Shown here: one piece after another, positions 45,816 to 56,759 of the stretch
Layout of the letters: every line of letters begins with the position of its first letter
Numbering within the stretch: position 1 is the stretch's first letter
Assembly (NCBI GenBank): GCA_037974335.1
Contig: CM075760.1
Coordinates: 14,079,386-14,143,385, forward strand
Reading direction: 5' to 3'
Length of the DNA stretch: 64,000 bases
Source of the DNA: Prionace glauca
Lineage: Eukaryota > Chordata > Chondrichthyes > Carcharhiniformes > Carcharhinidae
Program-made: the position numbers and the translations under genes
The notes under the pieces: generated by a model
What the model saw: only the letters and a program-made list of their open reading frames with translations
Databases searched by the model: none
What the model was told of the DNA's origin: nothing

Positions 45816-46299
45816 ATGAGGTCGGCCATTTCTCTCAGTTTGTTGCTGACTTTCTTATCTGGTGAGTATTTTTTTTATTATTGTTCAAGTCTCTCACTGT
45901 TACTGTCTCAGTGTTAGTGTCTCTCTGGAATGTTCCAGACTCAGCAATCATTTCACTAAGATTAACCCCCGGTGTTTTTGATCTATTTTTACAGGTGTCC
46001 AGTCGGATGTTGTGTTGACCCAGCCAGATGCAGCGACCGAGGCTCCCGGAGGCTCCCTGAAACTGACCTGTAAAACCAGCGGGTTCGATCTTAGCAATAC
46101 CTGGATGGGTTGGATCCGACAGGTTCCCGGACAGGGCCTGGAGTGGCTGGTTTACTACTATAGTTCATCCAGCAACAGCTACGCCCCATCAATTAAGGGT
46201 CGATTTACTGCGTCCAAAGACACTTCAAACAATATCTTCTCTTTGGACATGAGGAGCCTGAAGATTGAAGACACGGCCATCTATTACTGTGCAAGAGGC
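45816..46299 (+). CDS. IGHV: Immunoglobulin heavy-chain variable segment (VH)
   Basis: Germline V segment of an antibody heavy chain. The leader exon is 45,816-45,861 ([15 protein letters not shown], a hydrophobic signal peptide) and donor GTGAGT follows. The acceptor TTTTTACAG ends at 45,994 and the V exon runs 45,995-46,299. Together they give 117 codons in frame. FR1 reads [18 protein letters not shown]; the first canonical Cys is in KLTCKTSGF, the Trp in [15 protein letters not shown], and FR3 ends [11 protein letters not shown] with the second Cys. FR1 starting DVVLTQP is typical of shark VH. The start is the only ATG before the hydrophobic stretch. No stop, frameshift or lost key residue is seen, so it should be functional. 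It is unrearranged. Confidence 0.96.
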
Positions 46300-46338
46300 C
46301 ACAGCGAGAGGATCCAGGGCTGCACCCGGACAAGAACA
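46300..46338 (+). promoter_or_regulatory. V recombination signal, 23-bp spacer
   Basis: Heptamer CACAGCG (46,300-46,306, one mismatch to CACAGTG), a 23-bp spacer, and nonamer ACAAGAACA (46,330-46,338). It pairs under the 12/23 rule with the 12-bp signal 5' of D1. The third conserved heptamer position pattern CAC is intact. Confidence 0.92.
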
Positions 46339-46570
46339 GCCCGAGAGGGGATTCCGCAACTTCCATCATAATCTGAAGGTCAGTATCTGTTTTAAATGCA
46401 ATATGATCGAGGCTGGTCACAACCAAACTATAATCGCGTTAAAAAAAAGTAACACAGAATGTATTTAACGGTAAAACTTCCCAAACTCACCCATATAACT
46501 GGTGAGCTTTTCACTGACTTTATATTCATTGTACTGTCGGCAAGTACCACACACGATATATTACTATTTT

Positions 46571-46756
46571 TAATATTTCTGATAGATTGTGTTGTATAAA
46601 CAGTTGCCTACATTTTACATGAGATATATGACTCTGTTTAATATTTCTGATAGATTGTGTTGTATAAACAGTTGCCTACATTTTACATGAGATATATGAC
46701 TCTTGTTAATATTTCTGATAGATTGTGTTATATAAACAGTTGCCTACATTTTACAT
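46571..46756. repeat. 68-bp tandem repeat between V and D1 (2.7 copies)
   Basis: Copies begin at 46,571, 46,639 and 46,707 with TAATATTTCTGATAGATTG, and include CAGTTGCCTACATTTTACAT. They are almost identical, so recent. No coding or RSS-like content. Confidence 0.93.
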
Positions 46757-46820
46757 TGGAGCGAAATTAATGGTCCATTTCAAGTGAATATTGAACAGCA
46801 GGACTGAACAGAGTGAGTGC

Positions 46821-46848
46821 AGTTTTTGTATGGGTGTGTGTCACTGTG
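46821..46848 (+). promoter_or_regulatory. D1 5' recombination signal, 12-bp spacer
   Basis: Inverted nonamer AGTTTTTGT (46,821-46,829), a 12-bp spacer, and inverted heptamer CACTGTG (46,842-46,848, perfect). Confidence 0.95.
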
Positions 46849-46865
46849 ATACTATAGCAGTGGAT
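46849..46865 (+). CDS. IGHD: Heavy-chain diversity segment D1
   Basis: The 17-bp core ATACTATAGCAGTGGAT is bounded by perfect heptamers. One frame encodes YYSSG and another TIAVD, and the third contains a stop (TAG). Its signals are 12 bp on the 5' side and 22 bp on the 3' side, so it can join to V upstream and D2 downstream but not directly to J (22/23). This forces D2 into the order. Confidence 0.94.
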
Positions 46866-46903
46866 CACAGTGCTGAGAAAAGCGCCATCCTCATACAAAA
46901 ACC
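46866..46903 (+). promoter_or_regulatory. D1 3' recombination signal, 22-bp spacer
   Basis: Perfect heptamer CACAGTG (46,866-46,872), a 22-bp spacer and perfect nonamer ACAAAAACC (46,895-46,903). One base short of 23, within the normal tolerance. Confidence 0.95.
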
Positions 46904-47213
46904 TCAGAAAAGGACGTTGCTTAACTTTGTGACCAATGCCATTGCCGAATGCCAAAGTAAATGAGGCTTCAACAAAATAATACTTAGAAACAGCATTGTT
47001 TTTTTTTTAAGATGTAAAATGCTTCAATTTTATTGTTATTGATTTACACGCTGAATGTGCACAGAGAGTGTAAAAGTTTCTAACCCCCTTTATCAATATC
47101 AGGATCAGTAAAAATTGAAATATTTCACTGAGTCACCCTTAACGAGCTGGAAACAGACTTTTGAAATAGCAGTGAAATTAACTGTCTGTATTTTACAGTT
47201 AACAGTCCGCCTC

Positions 47214-47241
47214 AGTATTTGTCATGCTGTGTCTCACTGTG
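47214..47241 (+). promoter_or_regulatory. D2 5' recombination signal, 12-bp spacer
   Basis: Inverted nonamer AGTATTTGT (47,214-47,222), a 12-bp spacer and perfect inverted heptamer CACTGTG (47,235-47,241). Confidence 0.93.
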
Positions 47242-47254
47242 ATTACTGGAATGG
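47242..47254 (+). CDS. IGHD: Heavy-chain diversity segment D2
   Basis: The 13-bp core ATTACTGGAATGG is open in all three frames (ITGM, LLEW, YWNG). It carries 12-bp spacers on both sides, which lets it join D1 (22) and J (23) and also V (23) directly. V-D2-J chains without D1 are therefore possible in principle. Confidence 0.93.
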
Positions 47255-47282
47255 CACAGCAGTTACTGTCAATACAAAAACC
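47255..47282 (+). promoter_or_regulatory. D2 3' recombination signal, 12-bp spacer
   Basis: Heptamer CACAGCA (47,255-47,261, two mismatches), a 12-bp spacer, perfect nonamer ACAAAAACC (47,274-47,282). It is the weakest heptamer in the cluster. Confidence 0.92.
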
Positions 47283-47607
47283 CCTCAGCACTGATTGACT
47301 GAAACTGGATCAGTGTCACTTTTAAATCCCTACTGTAATCACAGTACAGTATTATTTATGTCCAGCACTGACCACATGGCAAGAATAAAAATGGAAAATC
47401 TTGATAATTACTCAATTATCGATGTGTGTTTTCAACAACATGTTCACCTGTAACTCTGTGAAATATAAAACTTTAGGGTCATTTATGAATGTCAAATGAT
47501 ATCCAGAAATACAATTATAATCTAATAAACATTAATTGATTTTGCTTTTCCTTGGGTTTGTGGATATTTAAAATAATGGTGATTTTGTCTCTATTTTGTG
47601 CAGGGAC

Positions 47608-47646
47608 GGTTATTGTATGACACAGCCTACGGAATGTGACACTGTG
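47608..47646 (+). promoter_or_regulatory. JH recombination signal, 23-bp spacer
   Basis: Inverted nonamer GGTTATTGT (47,608-47,616), a 23-bp spacer, perfect inverted heptamer CACTGTG (47,640-47,646). Confidence 0.94.
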
Positions 47647-47694
47647 ACTACTTTGATTACTGGGGACAAGGGACCATGGTGACGGTGACTACAG
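47647..47694 (+). CDS. IGHJ: Heavy-chain joining segment (JH)
   Basis: The 48-bp segment encodes YFDYWGQGTMVTVTT, with the invariant WGQG motif of heavy-chain J segments. It ends in ...ACAG with the splice donor GTAAGA at 47,695, leaving one base (phase 1) that joins the CG at the start of CH1 to make an Ala codon. It is the only J found. Confidence 0.96.
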
Positions 47695-47799
47695 GTAAGA
47701 ACCATCCACTTATTGAGTAACTGGTTTACATGTGTCTTTGTTTTATATTTTTATCTGTACTAATAATCCATGTGGTAACATCAATGTGAGTTTGGTGGA

Positions 47800-50700
47800 T
47801 TCTCGATTGAGAATTGTTACAATGTTTCCTGTGATTCTGCTGCGAAGGGGTTTTAGAATTCTGCTCTTTCTGGACAATAGATGCTGCTGAGGGATTCAAT
47901 CCCAAATTGTTGGGATGTTGTGTTTATCTGTTGAGGTTACTGTGTGGTTGGATTACTTTGAAAGCCGAATGTCTGTTAAACAATTCAGCGTTTCTGCAGC
48001 GTTTAATCTCGGTGACATCTAGTGGCTGCGGTTTGTACCATCTACTGCACAAGTGTTTGAAATTTGGACCAAAAATTTAAAAAATCTAACATTTCTATAT
48101 TTATCCAGTGAAAATGTTCCACTCACTCACAATGCTGGTGCTGCTGTGCAATATTTTCTGCTTGTTCGAAACATTAATTAGTTTGGTGTTGGGCGAATTG
48201 ACTGGAATTTATATTAAACATTTCTGTAAATGTTATATTTGATTCTGTTGAAAGTGTTTGTAGAATTGTGCTGCGTCTGCCTGAAGCGGGGTTCAGTCTC
48301 TCAGTGATGCTTTTTTTTTTCCTCTGGTGAGGAGATTATGAATCTGGATGACTCTAAATACGTAAAATTTGTGAATTAATTTGGTGTTTCTGCATTGTTT
48401 GAACTCAGTGACACTGAGCTGTTACACGTTTTGTGATTGAATATGAACATTCTGCGGGTCGCAACTGCTTGATGCATAACTGCAGGGAGAAATAAAGCAG
48501 GCTTTATTGTATTTGTATGTTTAAAATCTTTAGTGATATCGGCTTACTCCACTCATTCAGAACATAGTTTGTCACTGCATTCAGATTTTGGGGTATCTGC
48601 AATGTTTAATCTCGGTGGCATTTGATGGCTGGAACTTTTACCATCCAAATGTTTAAATATGTTTGAAATATGACCCAATATGAATAAGACGTGATAAAGT
48701 TTCAACGCTAATTTGTTGGACAAATTCTACCTCCTCGCAATGCTATTGCTATTATTCTAGATTTCTGTTTAGTTTAATAATTGGTTAAGAGCTAGTTTGC
48801 TAGATTCGATATTGAGGTTTTTTTTGCAATGTTATATTTGATTCTGTTGAATGGATAATTGATCTGTTTTTCTGTGAAACGGATTCATTCCCTCATTGAT
48901 GTGTTTTGTTGTGTTTCTGCTGAGGAGATTCTATGGTGCAGTCACTGTGAATGTTTAAAATTTGTGCTATAGTTTGGCTTTGTGGCATTATTTCTGTGTT
49001 GTTTAAATAGTGTATAACGGTGCCATTGAGAGTTTAGATGTTTTCTGGTTGAACAGAAACAATCTTTGAGTTTGAAAATCCATGTAGGGAGAAAACAAGC
49101 AGGTTGGGGGGAAAGAACACCTAAAAGATATCGCAGCATTTTTATAAATTTTAAATAACGCTTACAAATTCAAGTGAGTCATGACTTACAACGCTCATTC
49201 GGACACTTAGTCTTTGCTGCAATCACAAACTTCTCATTTACAAGGTTAATAGTAAAATTAATATAAATCAAAGAATTATTATTCGGTAATTTAACTCCAT
49301 ATTCACCACAGAGTATTTTATATTAATAATTTAGCAATAATCCCCTTTAATAGTTCTGTTGTGTATTTCACACAATTAACATGACCAGAACATTTTCCAG
49401 ACTGGAAATATTTTGTGACAATTCCAGAAGCTATTTCAATGATAACCTGCTGTTTTCACAGCCGTGCTCAGTTGAACAAGATACTTTGCATTAATCGGTA
49501 CATCCCAGATTAAATTCACATTTACTGGAATACGAGTTTTGCAGAATAATTTCCTTTTTGGAAATTTTTGTATCCGATTATTAATTTTTTTCTATGCAAT
49601 TGGAACCAGATTATCCGTTCTAAGTATTTTTTTAAATTAGATACCGAGATAATTAATTACTTATCGCATCTCAAAATTTGTGAAATTGTTTAGTGTTGCT
49701 CAATTGTTTTTACATTGTTTACGCTCAGTGAAACTGAGCAGTTCTGGCGAAATGAAAATAAAATTGCCTTTGAATATTCTTGTAGGGATAAAGCAGAAAA
49801 GTTTCGGAAAATAAAATAAATATATGTTAGGGCATTTTATTCATGTTAACTAAGGTTACATATTAAAATAAAACATGAATTACAATTCACTGTACCTCTG
49901 TTAGGGACATTACACTGCCTTGAATCTGTTATATTCGAAGTCCTCATTTTCAGAAAAATAATTGCCCAGTTTTTGTGATTTGAGACAGTCAGGGAGAAAT
50001 AGTTAAAAGGCAAAGGGAGTTTTAAAATGAACATCAGGTTAATTTAAATTTTTATTGATTTTTTCACTGTTGTAATTTGACCTTTGATCAATTAGAATCA
50101 AACAGTTTATAAAAATTTGACAGACTGAACACAGTTTTCTGACAGATGGAATTCGCTGACACTCAAGTAAAATTGTTCAAATGATTGTCTTTGAATTGTA
50201 GTAAAGTGTCAACAGAAACTGGCTACCGACTGACAATTAAATGCTTGAAATTCAAAAAGATTATATAAAAATAATATGATATTATAAATACTATAAAAAT
50301 AATATTAGCTCAGCACTTAATAACATCATGTCTCCCATTAATGTCAAACACAGAATAAATGACAGAATGGAAGAATAAATGACAGAATGGAAGAATTCAT
50401 ACTAACTGAAGCTTATGTTTAATTCTTATTAAATATTATAATGAAGAAAAGGTTGAGACTTATATTCTGCATCGTGTTTTTAGCGTTACAGAGGATTTGA
50501 ATCAATTATCGTCTCTGTGTTTGCACTGTTTAATTCAGGTCTTCTTTAATTAAACAATGTGTTCAGTAATGAAGTTGTTATATGGGTGGCCTAAATTATT
50601 AAATCTAGGAAGCAGTATTATTGATTTCAAACGGCCAGGCCGTTACAGTCTGGACAAACTCAGAAATCTGCATTTTTAACACGTTTGTTCGTTGTAATAA

Positions 50701-51560
50701 GATATTTGTAGTAAAAGTGAAAAAGTAAAATATTACAATGTGATTAGATTTAAGTAAATGAATGACAGATGTTTGAATGTTTCCATTCAGTAATTTGAAA
50801 TTATAGTTTAACATTGAGATTTAATTGTAACCTAATTATTTAACAATGTTGGGGACAGAAGCACGTTTTGAATGATTGAAAACTCATTTTATTACAGAGA
50901 ACATATCAGCTGACAGAACTAACTGACAATTAAAAATAACTTAAAATGTAATATTAACGCTGATTAATTCAAAACAAAAGACCTTGAATATTGCACTAGC
51001 GTGCAAAATATCATCAGTCTTAGAGAATATTTAATTGTATCAAAATGAATTCAAAAACAAAACATTTCTTTACTCAGCTGTGCTCGGCTCGATAAATAGT
51101 TTTGCCTTGATAATTTTGTTGATTACATTTAATTAAGAAATTAGATCCAATCAGGTAACGATTTTCGATGTAAATATTTCCCGGTTTGTTTAATTCTTAG
51201 TGTGTCACTGTATCTCTGTTAGGGACATTGAACTGTTACTGTGTCACTGTATCTCTGTTAGGGACATTGAACTATTACTGTGTCACTGTATCTCTGATAG
51301 GGACATTGAACTGTCCTGAATCTGTTATTTTTGCTCATTTTCAGCGAAATTACATTTTTACACAATTTTCGCGAAGTGATGCAGGCAGAGAGAAATAATT
51401 AAAAGTCGAGAGGAGTTCTGAATACCCGTTTAATTTGAAATAGGTTATTGATTTTCTGTTGTAACTTAACTATTGATCAATGAGAATCCAACAGTTTGAA
51501 ATTGACAGATTGAACAGATCTTTCTGCTGGGAACTCGACTGTTGAACTGTTTGTGTCTGT
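47800..51560. repeat. Degenerate large tandem repeat, about 400-700-bp units
   Basis: The motif TTTCTGCAGCGTTTAATCTC and relatives recur near 47,990, 48,385, 48,595, 48,985 and 49,705. GTTATATTTGATTCTGTTGA recurs at 48,231 and 48,830. AGGGAGAAATAAAGCAGGC-like text recurs at 48,485, 49,087 and 49,787. Positions 49,895-50,150 align with 51,290-51,540. A 39-bp triplication (GTGTCACTGTATCTCTGTTA) lies at 51,202-51,318. No gene is present; the tract is AT-rich. Confidence 0.65.
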
Positions 51561-52019
51561 TCTCTTTCTGGGCGTGTGGTCACTGTGTTGGGACCAGGAA
51601 TCTCCCTGACTGGTTATAAATCTTTTGATTCCTTCTCCTGTACTGCAGGAAGTGAAATTTTATTTATTTCTTCAATGCACTTGTATCTGTGGGAAATGTG
51701 ACTGTTTGACTCGGTGTCTCAGAAATTAAGTCCCTGAAGCATATTGTGTCTATCAGAGAAGCAGAAACATCAGACTTTAGAGGGAGAATTGGGTGATTTT
51801 TAAGCAGTGATGTACCGGCCTTGGGAATGTTCGATGAACAAATACAAAGTGAGATTTACTATATTGTGCTCCGTAATACAGCAGCCCCTGAACTGATTAG
51901 TTTGACAGTTGAAGGGTCAAATTCACTTGCATATTATTTTTAATCTTCTAAAGGCATTTTAGAGACATTTGCGCGGCCAGAATTTTTAATCTAATTGTTC
52001 CTTCACAAAGAATTGATAT
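51561..52019. other. Unique-looking intron DNA
   Basis: Nothing recognised. Confidence 0.4.
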
Positions 52020-52340
52020 GAAGCATCCTTGAACAACTGCAGTCCATATGCTGCAGGCATCCGCCCTGCTGTTAGGCAGGGAGTTCCAGGATTTTGACCC
52101 AGCGATTATGAATGAATTGAGAAATTGTTTCAGGTCAGGATGGTGTGTGTTTTGGAGGGAAGCTTACAGGTTATAGTGTTTCAGATGTGGCTGCTGCCCT
52201 TGTCCTGTTAGGATGTAAAGGCAGCGGGTTTGGACAGTGTAATCTATGGAGCCTTGGTGAATTGCTGCAGTGCATGTTGTATATAATACACACAGTGCTG
52301 ACACTGCCTGTTAGTGATGGAGAGAGTGAATAGGGTGAAC
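52020..52340 (+). repeat. Unclassified dispersed repeat fragment
   Basis: GAACAACTGCAGTCCATATG, AGGGAGTTCCAGGATTTTGA, CTGCTGCCCTTGTCCTGTTA and GGAGCCTTGGTGAATTGCTG. The same repeat as 33,590 and 41,945; together the three cover different parts. Confidence 0.65.
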
Positions 52341-52559
52341 GAGGGGCCGGGTAATCTTGTGGGTGGCTTTGCCCTGATTTGTGTCAGATTGCGTGAGGAT
52401 TTACAAGTTTCTCTCATTGAGGAAAGAGGAAATTATTTAATTGTGACTGACTTGTGAAATATTTAAATGTTTTTCCAACCCGTGCCCCACAGTCCGTGTT
52501 GTGCTCGCTTGTCACTCCCACTTACTGTGCGAGTGGGTGAGTATGTGTGGAGTGAGGGT

Positions 52560-53430
52560 GCTTTTCCAGCCAGATAGAGACTTACACACATCACACACTC
52601 TCACACACATAAATACACACAGAGAGACGCTCATATTCTCTCACACATACACACGCACACTTACTTTCTCTCTCATACGATATCTCACACACATTCTCTT
52701 TCTCTCACGGTCTACATACTCTGTCTCAAATACAAATCCAGACATACTCTCGCTCTCTCAATCAGTCTCTCACATCTCATACACAAAAACACTCACACGC
52801 ACACAACTCCACACACATTCTCTCTTACACGCAGACACATACACACACATAAGCATAGTCTCACGCCCTCACACACGCACTCACTCTCCCAAAGTCTGTC
52901 ACACACGCTCAAGTTGTCTCACATTTATTCACACACACTCTCTCACAATTCCTCTTGCACACGCATCTCTCTCTCTCACACACACACATATTTCTATCTC
53001 TGTTGCACAGACTATCTCACACCTGTACATTCTTGCTGTCACACACTAACTCTCTCACACTCTCTCACACACATAGACCTATGCACACACTCTAACTTAC
53101 ACACAGATACAGTCTCTCTCACAAGCACAGTGTCACGCAAACATTCTCTGTCACACACACACACACAAACACACACTTTGCTTCTATCACCCACGCACAT
53201 TGCACACATCTTTCTCACTCACACACAATCCCGTGCACACTTCCACACACACATGAACAGTATGTTTGCTTTCTAGTAGGCACACTGCCCCCTCTTGCAA
53301 ACGCAGCCCACTGTCTCACACATGTGCAAACACAGTCTGTCACACACAGGCACCTTCACACACACATTCACCCTCTCTCTCTATCAAACACACACCCAAA
53401 CACACCTCACACACTTTCCACCTCACATAC
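52560..53430. repeat. CA / CTCACA microsatellite tract
   Basis: Irregular CACACA and TCTCTCACAC runs over almost 0.9 kb. The Ser-His-Thr-rich open frames are artefacts. Confidence 0.93.
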
Positions 53431-53449
53431 GTCAGAGAGACTGTCATTT

Positions 53450-53765
53450 ACATCATAGAATAGAATCACGAGATCCTACAGTACAGAAGGAGGCCATTCA
53501 GCCCATCGAGTCTGCATCAACAGGAATCCCACCAAAGCCCTATCCCCATAACCACATGTGTTTACTCTAACTAGACCTCCTGAACCTATTCGCACGGCCA
53601 GTCCCCTGAACCCAAACGTCTTTGGACTGTGGGAGGAAACAGGAGCATCCGAAGCAAACCCAAGCAGACACGGGGTGAACTTACTAACTCCATACACAAT
53701 GACTCATATCGGGAATTGAACTGTGAGGCAGCAGCGTTAATCACTGTGCCGCCTCGGCCACCCCC
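53450..53765 (-). mobile_element. HE1-like SINE, full length
   Basis: Tail CATAGAATAGAATCACGAG and GAAGGAGGCCATTCAGCCC, body TTTGGACTGTGGGAGGAAAC, head GAGGCAGCAGCGTTAATCAC with CACTGTGCCGCC, all in reverse orientation. Confidence 0.85.
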
Positions 53766-53879
53766 TCCCCCCTCCCCCGGTAACATTTGAATGAGGGTGG
53801 GATCGAGAAGCCCGTGTAAAACTCATGTGAATAAGTTTCAGCTGGAAATTGTTCTCTGTTTGGAGTCATATTTAGCACA

Positions 53880-54060
53880 AAGCAAGATGGTGATGGTTGT
53901 TGGAGGTCAAACATCTAAGCTGAGAAATCACTGCAGGAGTTCGGCAGGGGGCTGTTCTGGGACCAACAATCTTCTATTGCTTCATCAATGACACATTCCA
54001 TCCAACATGAGGTCAGAAGTAGGGATTTCCATGTGTTACACAAAGACACAAAGACACAAT
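53880..54060 (+). mobile_element. Short LINE reverse-transcriptase scrap
   Basis: GGAGTTCGGCAGGGGGCTG, TTCTGGGACCAACAATCTTC and TGCTTCATCAATGAC match the VRQGxVLGPTIFxCFIND region of a LINE reverse transcriptase different from the CR1 copies elsewhere in the window. Confidence 0.55.
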
Positions 54061-54330
54061 CAATAAGAAGGGATCTGGCTGAGACTAAGTCCGCCTGGCT
54101 CCCCAATACTGGTGTAAACTTGCTGTTTGATTCCTGTGTGACCCTAGTTTTGCTGGAAGCTTCCCTTCCAGCTCCCTCAGTCTGTCTATTTGTTCACTGA
54201 TCCGTGTTTCTGAAAGAAAGGCCCCGACATTAAAGCAGCTGCCCGGTGATCTACACTGATTCCTGACTTTACACAGCCCTGTTACTGAAAGCTGATCAAT
54301 GGAGAGAATCGGGGAAAGATCAATGGAGAG
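54061..54330. other. Intron DNA
   Basis: Nothing recognised. Confidence 0.35.
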
Positions 54331-56745
54331 GGAGAGGAGGAGGTGGCTCACTGACTCTCTCACCCTCACCCACACTGACTCACTCACCCTCAATCTCTCA
54401 TCCTCACTCAAATAACTTCACTCACTCACCCTCAATCTCTCATCCTCACTCAAACAACTTCACTCACTCACCCTCACTTACCCACCTTCCCTCACTGACA
54501 CACTCTCACCCACTCACCCTCATTCACTCACCCTCAATCTCTCGTCCTCACTCAAATAACTTCACTCACTCACCCTCAATCTCTCATCCTCACTCAAACA
54601 ACTTCACTCACTCACCCTCACTTACCCACCTTCCCTCACTGACACACTCTCACTCACTCACCCTCATTCACTCACCCTCAATCTCTCATCCTCACTCAAA
54701 GAACTTCACTCACTCACCCTCACTTAATCACCTTCCCTCACTGACACACACTCTCTCACTCACTCACCCTCATATGTAGAGAATCGGGAAAAGATCGATG
54801 GAGAGGGAGAGGAGGAAGTGGCTCATTGACTCTCTCACCCTCACCCACACTTACCCACCCTCAATCTCTCATCCTCATTCAAATAACTTCACTCACTCAC
54901 CCTCAATCTCTCATCCTCACTCAAACAACTTCACTCACTCACCCTCACTTACCCACCTTCCCTCACTGACACACTCTCACTCACTCACCCTCATTCACTC
55001 ACACTCAATCTCTCATCCTCACTCAAAGATCTTCACTCACTCACCTTATCTTACCTACCTTCCCTCTCTGGCACACTCTCTCACTCACTCTCCCTCATTC
55101 ACTCACCCTCACTCACTCATCCACAATCACTCACCCTTACTTACTCATTCTCATTCACGCTTACTCACTCGTCCTCACTCACTCACCCTTGCTCACTCAT
55201 CCACCCTCCCACACACTCCCTCACACTCACTCATCCGCACTCACTCACCCTTACTCACACATTCTCAACCGCCCTCACGCACGGACCCTCACGCACCCGC
55301 CCTCACACACTCGCCCTCACACACCCGCCCTCACACACTCGCCCTCACACACTCGCCCTCACACACTCGCCCTCACACACTCAATGATCCTGTTTCACCC
55401 TGAGTCACTCACCCTCACACACTCACTCACTCACTCACCATGTTCGCTCACTCACTCTCACCCATCCTCACTCACTCACCCATTCAACTTCACTCGTTCA
55501 CTCAAACACACGCCCTGACTCACTCATCCTCACGCCCTCACACACTCATTATCTCACTCAATCTCATCCATCCTCACTCACTCACTCACCCACAAGCACT
55601 CATTCAACCTCACTCGTTCAACCTCAATCACACACCCTGCCTCACTCATTCTCACACCCTCACTCACTCATTCATATTCACTCACTCTCACACCCTCAGT
55701 CATGTAACCACATTCACTCACTCACTCACATTCACTCACCCTCACGCACTCACCCTCACGCGCCCTCATTAACTCACTGTCACTGAGCCACCCACACTCA
55801 TCCACCATCACTCACTCAACCTCACTCACTAAACCTCACTCACTGACTTAGACCCTCAGTCAGTCACTATCATTCATACTCACCTTCATTCACTCATCCC
55901 ACTAATCCACCCTGACTCACCCAGTCTCAATCACTCTCACTCACTCATTCCACTAATCCACCCTCACTCACCCAGTCTCACTCACTCTCACTCACCCTCA
56001 CTCACTCACCCCATTCTCTCAGACTCACTCACTCACCCCACTTACCCACCCTCACTCATCCAGTCTCACTCACTCTCGCTCACACTCACTTACCTACCCT
56101 CCCTCAATCACCCAGACTCACCCCCACAGACTCAAGCTCAATGACCCTCTCTCTGTCTCTCTCTCACTTACGCCACCTCACCCACTCAAACTCACGCACC
56201 GACCTTCACTCACATACCCTCACATACTCATAATCACTCAACATCACGCACCCTAACCCACAAATCCTCAGTCACTCATCCTCATTCAAACACCTTCACT
56301 CACTCACCCTCACTCTCCCACTCATCCACATTCATTCTCCCTCACACACCACCCTCAATAACACACTCTGACTCACTCACTCTCACCCCTGACTTACACA
56401 GTTACATTCACTCCCTCATCCTCATTCAATCAATCTCACTCACTTTCACTCACCCACCTCCACTAACCTTCAACATCCTCACTCACACTCCCTCATTCTT
56501 TCAATCTTGCTTACCTACACTCATCCAGCCACCTTCGCTCACATTCAGCCACGTTCACTCACACACCCTCATTTACTCACGCTCTCTCACCCTCACCCAC
56601 ACTTACTCACCCTCAATCACTCATCCTCACTCAAAGAACTTCACTCACTCACCCTCACTTACCCACCTTCCTTCACACATCACTCATCCACTCTGACTCA
56701 TTTAATCACTCACCCTCACACACTCACATTCTCTCACTCACACTC
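54330..56745. repeat. CTCA-type minisatellite (2.4 kb), C-rich on the + strand
   Basis: Built of CTCACTCACCCTCA and CTCACTCAAA units. At the left end a higher-order unit of about 180 bp repeats: CTCAATCTCTCATCCTCACT, CAAACAACTTCACTCACTC, CTTACCCACCTTCCCTCACT recur near 54,440, 54,570 and 54,920. A block starting AGAGAATCGGG(G/A)AAAGATC is duplicated at 54,302 and 54,778. The + strand is nearly G-free, so the transcribed template is G-rich. Confidence 0.93.
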
Positions 56746-56759
56746 ACTGAATCTGTGTG

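Noticed and set aside
53100-53200. Heptamer-like CACAGTG in the CA tract
   Set aside because: No nonamer at 12 or 23 bp; CA-rich DNA produces heptamers by chance.
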